Assembly (NCBI GenBank): GCA_008694505.1
Contig: VZDJ01000056.1
Span: forward strand, 10,615,589-10,679,588
DNA length: 64,000 nt
Reading direction: 5' to 3'
Source: Cyanoderma ruficeps
Lineage: Eukaryota; Chordata; Aves; Passeriformes; Timaliidae
The notes below the pieces were generated by a model. It saw nothing but the letters and a program-made list of their open reading frames with translations. It was not told where the DNA came from and searched no databases. The position numbers were made by a program, and so were the translations under genes. This document shows, piece by piece, positions 26,701 to 38,700 of this stretch (the stretch's first letter is position 1; each line of letters opens with the position of its first letter).

Positions 26701-29700
26701 ACCCAAGTGAACATTCTGCATTAGTGGGGACGAGGAGGAGACAACAAGAGGTGCAAGAAGATGGGAATACCATAACAAATTAATTTATTTTTTGTTATCA
26801 CTACTAAAAACTACACCTCATGCCCAAATCCAGGGTAATTCCAAAAGGAGAGTTTTCAGTGTTTATTTGGTGGAGGTTCAGGCCAATAATAAAGGAGATT
26901 TCTTATGATAACAGCAGTGCCCAAGGCCAGGTTGGATGGGGCTTGGAGCACCCCGGGATAGTGGAAGGTGCCCATGGCAAGGGTGGCACTGGATGGGATT
27001 TAAGGTCCTTCCCAACCCAAACCTTTCCAGAATTCTCTGATTCAAGAATCACTTACATTCTGGAGTTAAGCTGTGATGAGATTTAAACTAACCCAGCCCG
27101 TGCACATTTCCTTCTCCTCCTCTCACATTATTTTCAGATCACATTAATACTGTTGAAGTGATTCTGCTCTCATTTTTCTACATGTGTCTAAATTCTCACC
27201 ACTTTATAACACTTCCATGCACAAAAGCTTTATTCAAGGGAATTGCTTACAACAAAGTGGTTGTTATCTCCAATCTGTCTGCCAGTCATATCAACAAAAG
27301 TGAAGCCATATAAACCCATTTCTTTCCCCTTCAGCGAGCTGATACTTCCCTTCAGAGGAGCTGCAAGTTTGGGTCTCGATGTAATGGGTTAAAAATGATC
27401 AAATAAATAATTTTCCTGCCCGGGAATGTCTTTGAAGCTGTAACTTGAGTAGTGCTGTGGAGTAAAGACATTAATATAGATTAAGGATGTCGATGTTTGA
27501 AGTAAGTGGAGGTGAGCAGCAGTTTTGCTTTCGCTGCTTTTTGTTGGTCAAGGGAATCCTTCGAGTTTGAAGAACCACTGGCACACTTTTAAGAAGAATT
27601 CTATACCTTTTGACTGAAATCAAAACTAATAATTATGGGCTTTAGGAAGTAATATAATTTAGGGTGTTCCTAATACAAATATAAGCTGATTTAGGGCATT
27701 CCTCTCACATCTGCTCACTCTCAGGCACACAAGGAGGTTGTGGGGCTGGTGCTGCCACAAGAGCGGTCTAAAATCATCACCCTATTAGAGAGAATTCCCT
27801 TCATCACAGAACATTTGGGCCAATTTGAAATCATTTCCCGCGTGGTACAAGCCTCCTTCAATAACCCCTATTTTTATGAACATTTGAATTAAAAAGATCT
27901 CTTTTTTTTTTTTTTTTGTCCCCTCAGAAAGGACTGTCATCACCATCCCACCCTCTGACACAGATGCAACAGTTGGAGAGAGCATCGTCCTGCCCTGCCA
28001 GGTGTCCCACGACCCCTCCCTGGACGTGGCCTTCTCCTGGTCATTCGATGGCCAGAGGATTGACCTGAGCAGAGGAATCCATCACTTCGAAAGGATTGGA
28101 AGAGTGAGTTTCCCAAACTCTTTAATGAAACTCTCTGTCACAGCCTTTACATGACACGAGTGTTTGTCATAATTCCGCCCTGGCTGTTTATGTGCCTGGC
28201 AAATCACTGTTTCTTTACAAGGGCTGCAACCATTTATTTTTCTTCCCTAAATTTCATAAAGGCGCTTGAGTTATTTGTGAAGCCATAATAAAAATGTCCC
28301 CATGAAAGAAACTGATGATAGCTATGAATATTTTAATTTAAAAGCTGAATTTTTTTATTAATATTGAGCAATTTATTAAAATGCCCAGTACAGAAAGCAT
28401 GTTGTGAGTGATTAGTTTACTTTTTTTTTCCTTTTTGTTTTTTAATCTCTCCAGGAATCTGCTGGGGATTTGATGATAAGAAATATTCAGCTGCATCACT
28501 CTGGGAAATATGTGTGCATGGTGCAAACTTCTTTAGACAGTCAATCTGCAACAGCAGATATAATTGTGAGAGGTATGTCTGTAAGGGGGACACACTTATC
28601 TCCTAGAGGAACCAGGAATTTTTAACATCAGCTGTTGTTTAAATGATCCCCAGGATGTCATTTCCACATCTCAACAGTGAAATGTTTTATTTATTTTACT
28701 CTTGGCCCCAAAATTGTGGCCAGCATGATCCTGGTGTTCGGCCAACCCAGGGGAGCCTCTGCAGTTCTGCCCTGGCCTCTTTGGCAAAAATTTTGGGCCA
28801 CACAGATCAGAGGGAAATCCTCTAATCTCAGCAGTGTTTTTATCTCCTTCAGGCATCTCTGGGTCGCTGTGCAGGCTGGGAAAAACAAAAGACCTCATTC
28901 CTTTCCCCTCTTTGGAGATAATATAAAATAAGATTTTCTAACTCAGCTTTTTACAGCCAGCAGTGAGGAAATGCTGTCACGGGAGCAGATCTGTAAACCC
29001 TAAGAGAAATCAGAAATATGTGTAGTGCACCATCCTGCATTCCTTCTGAACCTCAGTCTTGATTGAATTCAGTAGGAATTCTCAAAATGTTCGATGGTTC
29101 AACACAACACAACATTGGGTGCCTTCCTTTGTCGGACACAAAAAAAGAAATCATTCCTTTGTTTGTAGTTTTCATGTTAGTGACATCGAGACATTAATTT
29201 TCCTGACTCATAAAGATGTAATCCAGGCACGGAGCCATCATTTAGGGATTGTGCAGAGCTTTTATGACACTGCAGCTTCATGAATAATTCCTCTGACTTG
29301 AGAAAGTGAGCGCCGCCCCACCCATTCCAGCGGTGAATCTTCTCTTCCCAATGCCTTCCTCTTAAAATGCTGATCGTGTCAGGCCCCCCAGGTCCACCAG
29401 AAGATGTTAAAGTTGAACATGTTTCTAGCACGACTGCTGGCTTATCCTGGAAGCCTGGAGCAGATAACAATAGCCCAGTGCAGATCTACACTGTCCAGAC
29501 CAGGACTCCCTTCTCGGTGGGATGGCAGGCCGTTGCCACAGGTGAGCAATTCGGGAATTCTCTTGGACTTTTTGTTTTGTTTGTACCATTAATTACCTCA
29601 AAAACCCGTTGCTGGTGTCATGTTTGCCTTCAGCTCCCGAGGTCATTAACGGCAGGACTCACAAGGCCACCGTGGTGGATTTAAGCCCCTGGGTGGAGTA

Positions 29701-32700
29701 CGAGTTCCGCGTGGTCGCCAGCAACAGCGTTGGGATTGGGGAGCCCAGCAGGCCCTCGGCTCTCCTGAAAACCAAAGCTGCAGGTGAGGCCCTGCCTTCT
29801 GCCAGGTTTTCCCACCTCTCAGCTGTGGGAATTTCACGGCAGCAGAGCCACTCCTTCCTACAGGCTGATTTACCCAATTCCATAGGTGGGGAACCAACGT
29901 GTTCCACAAAAACACATTACTGGATGGGGCTTGGAGCAGCCTGGCAAAGTGGGAGGTGTCCCTGCCCATGGCGTGGGCTTTGAGGTCTCTTCCAACCCAA
30001 ACCATTCTGTCATTCCATCAGAAAAGCTGGACTTAGCCCATGTTCCTCCCTTTGATGTGTTCCAACCAACCCTTCACTCAAGCAATTCATTGGGAGAACA
30101 ATTTTTGTTTTCCCCATTAAATGCAAGTTTTTTCCCTTCTCAGGGACTTGCACATGGAGTGATAACTCCACTCTGAATATCCCTTGGCTGCAGAGGTGTT
30201 TGATATCTGAGCATGTGGAGGAACAGGATAACTTTAACTTTGGATATTGGAGGAAATAAATGACAGCATCCAAAGCCCAGTGAAACCAAGAGCTTCTGCC
30301 GACTCCAGAGTGGAATCCTTTCTGTCTGTCTGTCTGTCTGACCTTTTCTCATTTATCTTCTGGGGCTTGGAACCTCACGGGAGGCTGCCTTATTCTTGGG
30401 TGACCAATGCTGTCAGTCCTTTGACCTGCTCAGTTTGGTACAATTTATTTGCAGCCCAAACCTTTGGTTTGTTTTATGTTCCTCCCAACCCCCTGCTTAT
30501 CAACTCTCTCCCACCTATAAAATCAGTGTTTATAGGATGGAAAGCAGTAAAATAGAAGCAGCTTTTACAATCCACTTTGTCTTCTCTGTTTATCTCATTT
30601 GCCAAGCTCTGAAGTTTGGCAAGCTGCATTTCAGGACAGAACTCAAAATACAGTATCGTACATTATACAGAAGAAAATACATTTCTTTTAGAATGTGGAA
30701 TCCATTTGTTTCTGGGAATAGAATCCCAGAATTGTTTGAATTGGTAGGGACCTTAAAGACCATCTATTTCCAACCCCCAGCACCTTCCAGAGGAGGTCAG
30801 ATTTTTTAAATTTCCCAGCAAAGTATCTCAAATAAATATTTTCCGTTACATGACTGATCATGAAGACCAAATTAATCTTGAGAAGGTTTTTGTTGCTGTT
30901 GCCACCGTGGGGCTTTGTAAAGTGGGATATTCAAAACCAGACAGTCAGTGAAAGCTTTCATCTTTTAAAGCTTTTATTTATTTATTTGTTAGAGGGATTC
31001 ACAAGGCTGGGGGACGAGGAGAAAGAAACAATAAAATTATTGTTATTTATCATGGCAATAACACAAGGAAGATTATTTCCTTACAGCATGGCTTTGTCTG
31101 AAGTTTAACAAAAGGGACAGAAAGACTCACTTCAGGTTTAGCTGCTTAACTCCTTCACTGCTGTAAATTCTTCTGTCTCAAAACGTTACAATCCAGTGGG
31201 ACAATATCAGCTTTTATTAATTTTCCAATCAGAATAGGAAACCGAAATCAGCAGGGCAGTGTGGACAGCAAATACCTGCCCAGGAAAGGGTGAATTTGAG
31301 CTCTGCTGTTGTAATAACTACTTTGCCAGCTGAAATCTGAGCATTAGTAGATTTGTGGATGCAAATGAGCCACTGTTCATTTCATTAAAATGGAGCTGAG
31401 AATTAATTGAGCCTCTGTTGGTGCACTCAGCTGTAAATTTTCATCTGTTTCTCAACTCTGACCCAGTTGAGGCTCTGCTGAGCCGCAGCACAAAAAAATT
31501 TTCCCCGCGCAAATGTAGTAAGTACCAAGCACATTTAACACATGAGCTAATTGAGCATCACTTGGTTCATGAAACACTGAAACTCCAGGCTGGGAGGTTT
31601 GTTTTGCTGTTTCCATGCAGTTCTTGTCAGTCTGAGATGGTTTGCCTCTGATGTGCCCAAAGACATCGACTGTTGGTGACAAAAATGAACAGCTCTGCAA
31701 AACCCTCCAGAAGAGCCCAGGCTGGTTGCACTTGCACTCACTCTCATGGCTGCACAGCAAAACTGTCCTGAAATTCCTCCCATTTCTAGAGGATGAAACC
31801 AGATAAATATTTATCTGTGGACCAGAATCTGGAAATGATAATGGGCTGACATCAGTTTCTGTGGACTTTAGGCACTTTTTGCTTTTATTGCCACCCCTGG
31901 AGCTGGGTTAATGCATTTGTCAATGGGAAGGACAAGAAGATACAGCAAAACTTTCCCAAAATCTCTGAAAAAAAGAGATTTTTTCAGAGATTTTTAAAAC
32001 GTCCCAGCTAATTCTCACCCTACACATCAGCTTTTCAAACAGTGAGAGCTGAATGAAGACAACAACAGAACAATCTTGAAATTTCAGGAGATAGGGTTTG
32101 GAGATGGCACCACCAAATGTCCTGTAGAGGGTTCCTGTCTCTGCCCGTTCCAGGGATGTCCTCTTCTCTTACACTTCTCCAGCAGCTGAAAAAGAACATG
32201 ATATCATAGAACCATAGAATGGTTTGGGTTGGAAGGGACCTCACAGAAGAAATATAAAGCAAGAGGCAGGAAATGCTGATATTTTCCTTGCCTCTCCACC
32301 GTGAGCCCCTTCAGCCTCAACAAAGTTCCCTGATCTCAATCCTCTACCTGTGGGATGCTGGAGAAATCCAAGTCTAATCAACCAACTTTTGGACACTTGC
32401 AGTCTTGGGAGAAGGAGAAAAGCAAATTGTGAGTTTTGAATTTGCTAAGAAAAGCATACAACCAATTAAAAAAATTAATATATTGCTCCAACAACATGTT
32501 TACCGAACAAATGCGTAATTAGTAAATCAGTAGTGTTGCAGCTACAGTCTGAATGGAACATCATTTTGCCAATTAGTTGATGAGGCATAATAATGTCAGA
32601 TACTTGATGCTCCCAGCTCTTTAATTAATTTTTTGAACCAGGGTACTCATGTATCAAATGCGTCTATGGCTTCAGCCTTAGAAAATGTGTAAACATCATT

Positions 32701-35700
32701 TCAGTTCGTCTCAAATGGGCTGCTGTGCAAGGAAATCCCTGTCCCACCTGTTGAGAGGTGGAATGGCTGCAGGTGAGGCAGGAAATGCTCTGATCACCCT
32801 CTTGGAAAGGCCTCCAGGGTCATTGAGTCCAACCTCGGCCCATCACAGCTTTGTCCAGAACTGGACACTGCACTCGAGGTGTGGCCTCAGCAGAGGGACA
32901 ATCACGGTCCTGTGGCCTCACAATTGCTGACCCAGGCCAGGTGACCTTCTTGCCCACCTGGGCACACCTGGCCTCATCTTTAGCTGCTGTCACCAGCACC
33001 CCCAGGTCCTTTATTGCTGGGCCACTTTCCAACCACTCCTCCCCCATGTTGGAGTGCTCCACGGGGCTGTTGTGACCCAAGAACAGGACCCTGCGCTGTT
33101 GATCCTCACACCACTGGCCCCAGCCCATGGATCCAGCCTGCCCACATCCCTCCTTCCAGCAGATCCACACTCCCACCCAACTCAGTGTCATCTGTGAGCT
33201 TCCTGAGGGTGCCCTTTGTCCAGATCAGCCGTGAGGACATTGAACAGGCTGGCCCCAGGACTGAGCCTTGGGGAAACACCAACATCTTTCCTTCTGCAGT
33301 TCCTGTGGTGGCCCCCACCAACATCGGCGGAGGAGGAGGGACCCGCTCCGAGCTGGTCATCACATGGGAGGTAATTCTTAGCTCAATTAACCTCAGTGTC
33401 TAACGAGCGAGAATCCGTGGGGGAAATCACAGCCCTGCTGAAATCCAGAGGCTTTTGGTCACTGGCTTTGGTCGAGCCTGGATTTCACCCCGGATGTGGA
33501 GAGCAAACAGCCTGTAAGACACACAGCAAGTTTTTCTGTGTTAGAGGGAACAATTTATAAAAATAAACAGTTTAAGAGGCGTGTTGTAAAGATGTTTAGG
33601 AGTCTGCACAACCCTCTTATCTCCATTGTACAGGAGGTGCTTAACACATTAATCTGCTTGGCCATTTTCTGCATTTACATTTTTCCTACTTTTGTTTACA
33701 TGTTTTCCATTCTGGAACGCTGTGCTGACAAGACATATCCTATTATGTGTTAAAGGAGATGAGCCCTTTAATTCTCCAGCACTCCAGCGAGAGCAAAGAA
33801 TACACATTTTCAGAGCAGTTAATGCCAGACAAGTCGCAAAGGGTGAGTGCAGGTCATTTCAGAGAGCACAAAGTGAGTGCTGTGGGAAGGATCCTCCTTT
33901 TCCAGCCTCTCAGCAGCTTCCCACAGGCACTGGGATGAAGGCAGGCAGCCTCTGGCCAAGCCTGGGAAGTGATGGGGCAGCTGCTTGGCCAAAAAGTGAA
34001 AAATCAGATCAAAAGAAATTAAAAAAAAAATCCCCACTGGATAAATAACACTGCTGGTGTTTTCCCCTCCCTGTGCTGCAAACAGAGTGAAATTCCACTT
34101 TCCCTGAACTAAGTTTTCCTCCATCTGCACCTTTCGCTCTTTTGTTTCATTTTCTCCTCTTTGGGAGCAGAAGAACATGAAAATCGAAAACAACCTGAGA
34201 GATCTCAATCAAATTATCCTGTTGGGCTCCGCAGTGTGTCCCGAAAAACAATCAGAAGAAATCCTAATTATGGCCAGCTAACAACACTGAACACGGCTCT
34301 GCGGCTTTCTGTGATGAACTCACTAAATGTCTTGATTAAATCTGAGGTCACAGAAGCCTCAAAAACAAATTAAATGCTGTAGAAAGTAGCTTGAACTCCT
34401 ATAAATCCCCAGTGAGCCATCATCCCTCACATTTAACTCTCTCAGGACTGGAAAAGAGATGGAAGGGGGATATTGGGTGTTTGTAAAACACTGAAGGCAA
34501 GACACATGTTATAAATGCCAGGGCAGGGTTATTATCATAATATTTGTTATTAGAATTAGATGGAATTTATTGCAAAAATAACAATAGTGCCCTGAAATCT
34601 TCTGAAGTGCTTCCAGATTTTCCCCAATCATCTCATACAGTTTGTTCTCCAAGAAGTTCCACGAGAAGAGGTTGGAGCCAGGACTCAGGTCCTGACCCTT
34701 TTTCTGTCTTTTTGCACCATTTTCCATGCCTGCTTTTCCATGCCCCTCCCTTTGGTGAAAGCCTCTGTAATAAATGCAGTTTTACTGAGAAACATTTCTT
34801 TTCTCCATTTAATCTTGATTTTGTTTCATAAATGTCCTCTTGCTTCGAGAACGTGGAAGTATTTTTATCCCATGAAAAAACAAACTTCATGCTGGACACG
34901 GTGTTGCTGTAATTGCCTTTTCAGTTTGAGCCTTTCATACATATCTTGACATGAGATTTTATTAATAGAAACATTAATTTTGCCATGTTGACTTGCAGGA
35001 ACATTTCTGTTCTGAGAACTTAAATAAGAATATGTTCATGCACTTGAGGCTTTCTCCTTGCTGAAAAAAAATACATCAGTACTGTACTCAGAGGCAGGCA
35101 ATTATACAACTGACACACATTTCTTTGTATACATTTGTTCCTTCCCAGCTTTTTTTTTCCCTCTAAAATCATTTATTTAAAATTAGCATTCCTGTGCCCC
35201 TTTGGGGGAAAAAAAAATCTACAAGCTACAGCTTGTACTGAGTGAAATGCTTTTAATTTTGCAAATTTCATGCCTGAAAGAGACAACTTTAATGGAGCTG
35301 ATCAGATCTTTTGTTTCTAAATTGATTGCCCCGATAGATTTATTATTTTGATTTTTATTTCAATATTACATTGGCGGATGGGGCAAACATTATTATCTTC
35401 TCCAAGGCACAGCCAGCTAAATCAATACCACTGAAATACAGTCAGGGAACGAAGATTCAATTAAAACTGTGGATACATGCAGACCTTTATTGACTGCCTT
35501 GTCACCACAGCCAGTGTCAGAAGAGCTCCAAAACGGGGAAGGTTTCGGCTACGTCGTCATGTTCCGTCCCCTTGGCTCAACAACCTGGACCAAAGCTGTG
35601 GTGGCCTCGGTGGAATCCAGCAGATATGTTTACAGGAATGAGAGCATCACACCCCTGTCTCCTTTCGAGGTGAAAGTTGGTGTCTACAACAACGAAGGAG

Positions 35701-38700
35701 AAGGGACCCTGAGCCCCATTTCCATCATCTACTCGGGAGAGGACGGTAAAACAAGTTACTCTTAGTAGTAATGGGTGTGTGGCAGCAACAGGTCACAGAT
35801 AGGATCAGGCAGAACTCACGGGGTTTTTAAGGGCCCTGCTCAAACCTGCTCATTGGTTATTTATAACAGACATGAGGTGGGAGATGGGTATCTGAAGTAA
35901 AAATAGCAAGGGGCAAATTTTCAGAATGATTTTCAGTAGAGGGCCTGTTTCAACTAATTTGTCCCCAAGGTGCTCCTGCTGAGTGTGTTGGGAAAACTGG
36001 GAGACACTCCAAGGGGTTGCTCTCAGAGAGTTTGTTTCCAGACCACTCAGTGCAGCCAACCTCTGAAAATCTGCTCCAGCAGATGGGGAACGACCAATTT
36101 TGAAAACAGGTTTTGCTGGCATTCCACCACAAGTGGAGAGTAAAGCTCATGGTCACACCAGGGGCCGTTCCCGCTGCTCCTTGCAGCATCTCCTCCCCTT
36201 GCACTCTGTTGTAGCATCATGGCAGGATTGTAAAATGCTGCTGCCTTCTCCAAGGCTCTCCTTCAGAAGCTGCTCAGAGCAGGCCACAGGAGCAGCCATT
36301 TCAAGTCCGTGCACACGTACATGCCTCAGAGGAGGAATGACAGGAAAGGCAGAAGGTAGGATATTTTCCAGGAGGGTTTATTTCAGCGTGCTGAAGGGAT
36401 CAGGGACAGAAGTCCCAGACCCTGTGCTGCTCAGGGGTTAAGTATGGGGTCAGTGGGCAATGATCTGAAGGCACAGGGGAGGTACAAAGGACAAGGCCTG
36501 TAGAGGGGTCTGAGGGATGAACAGCTGGGGAGGGCAGGGTTAATGAAGGAAGACCAATGAAGGAAGCAATCCAGGGTACACTGGAAGTAATTTTGCAAGG
36601 CACCATGAAGGAACTCTTCTCTTTCAGCCTAGGCAAGGAACTCTATGGTAAATCCTTCCAGGACAAAGCCTGGCAGTTTCTCTCAGGGGTGTTTTTAGGG
36701 TTCCCACACTCCGTGGTCACAGCCATATCCCAGCAGCTGTGTTTTCCCTGTCCCAGAGCCGCAGATGGCCCCGGCGGGAGCCTCGGCCCTGAGCGTGTCG
36801 GCGGCGGCGGTGGAAGTGTCCTGGCTGCCCATCCCCTGGAACCGGCACACGGGCAGGGTGCTGGGCTATGAGGTGAGGGCCTGGGCCACGGGCTGAGGGG
36901 CTGGGCTACTGTCCCGGTTCAGGGCAAATTCAGGAGGAAACCTCCGAATCAGGTCCCTCTGGAGAAGCAAACCCAAAACCCCGACTGGTCCGAGAAAAAA
37001 ATCTGCTCAGAGAAAAGCGGAAAAAAATGATTTATTTAACAAACAAAGTGCCCACAAGCATAAAGAATGACTAATGTGAAACAATAAAACCTCTCACCGC
37101 TCTGAGGTGAGATGGCAAACTCAGAAAGTCCTTGGTGTGGGTGTAGCTCAGCTCACCCAGTCTCTTGTCAGGAAAAATGCCGAGGCCTAGGCCCCAGTGG
37201 GCAGCAGGTGTGAGCTCCCGGTGCTCTTCTGGGTTTTCAGTCCACAGCAGGTTTAAACAGTCTCAAGAAAAAAGAAAAAAAGCCCAGGGAGCTTCTCTGC
37301 CTCAGTTTGCTAAAAACTAACTGAAAGCAAAGAGCTCTCTGTCCCGCTGTCTGTCCGTGCTGCAGACAGCACAGTCCAGGAGTGGAATGTGGAGCAGTGA
37401 GAGCAGTTTCTCCAGACAAACTCCACGCTGCTTCTTCCTCCCCCTTCACTCTCAGAACCAGTCCTAAAGGTACAGGACACAATGTCCAACACAAACAGAT
37501 CAGACAATTTTGGTTACAAGCATCACAAAGTCACCCTAGGACAGCTACAAGGTGGCGAGGGGCTGGGCTACGAGGTGAGGGGCTCTGACACGTTAAAGAT
37601 GTTTCTTTCCTGTCCAGAATCCTTTTGGTCTTCTGGTTCCTCCTCCCAATCAACAAATTGGTGCTTCCAAGTCAACAGAGCGTGGAGCTCTTCCCCTGAC
37701 TCTTATTAACAGCAACCCCCCTGAGATAATCAAGAGGATTTACAGCCCAGAACTGCAGCTCCATCCCAGACATTTTGTGCTCAGATTTGGGGACAGACAC
37801 ACGTGGCACTGCTGACAGACCAGGGCAGGAGAAATGCCCCCCAGCACTACCCAGAGCTTGTGCTGTGGTGCATTAAAAGGCTTTTAACTTCTCCCTCCTC
37901 TCAGAATCATAAAATCATTTAGGCTGGAAAAGACCTTTAAGACCATCAGGTCCAACCATTGACTCAAACATTTGAAGAGGGCAGTGGTGGAGTCCCCATC
38001 CCTGCAGGGATTTAAAAGCCACGTGGATGTGGCACTTGGGGACATGGTTTAGTGCTGGCCTTGGCATTGCTGGTTGGACTTCAAGATATTTTCCAACCTA
38101 AATGATTCTGTGATTTCAGGATAAAGTAATGCCAGATATCGTTCCTGGTCATTTTGATTGCACAGTGAAACAATCTCTTTTTTCTTCTTCTTTTTTTTTT
38201 CCTTTTTAATTTGTAGATACGAGGAAAACAAGTCAAAACCACTTTAAATTCTGTCCTATCATTGCAATGTTTAAATGAAGGTAATAGCAGTCATGTACAG
38301 TCCACAAACCTTCCTAAATCAATTACTTACTGAAAAAAATAGCAGGTCTAAATAGGTATCACTGAATTAAAACTAGAGCCAGGATACAAAATAATTAAAA
38401 ACCTTTTAGATGATTGAGATAAATATTCTTTTGTATCTCTTAAGGTTTTCTTTCATCGTGTTCAACCATAAAACCAACAAAGCTTTTATCATTCCTTACC
38501 TTATCAAAGGTTTCCTTCTGGACATCTGTAAATTTAAGGATTTCATTTAGTTCCTTAATTGGGATTCGGTCTCTGAAATGTTATTGCTTCTCTATAAATA
38601 TTCATGCCTGGGTTTACATCCTGCTAGATTGGAGTACAAAAAAAAATCCTGTATTCCTCGAAATCTTCCTTGTCAGCATGCCTGCTTCCCAGCCAAGCCT

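Larger units (their letters stand above)
29784..33299 (+). other. CNTN6: CNTN6 intron between FNIII 1 and FNIII 2 (3.5 kb)
   Basis: Phase-1 intron. It holds CR1 fragments at 29919, 30718, 32203 and 32805, a (TCTG)5 run at about 30321-30341, a 16-bp perfect hairpin (31958-31994) and a repeat-free AT-rich stretch (32440-32660). Confidence 0.75.

Noticed and set aside
32820..33191. 123-codon minus-strand frame with polymerase-like residues
   Set aside because: It is a degraded C-terminal remnant of CR1 ORF2, annotated as a mobile element and not as a gene.
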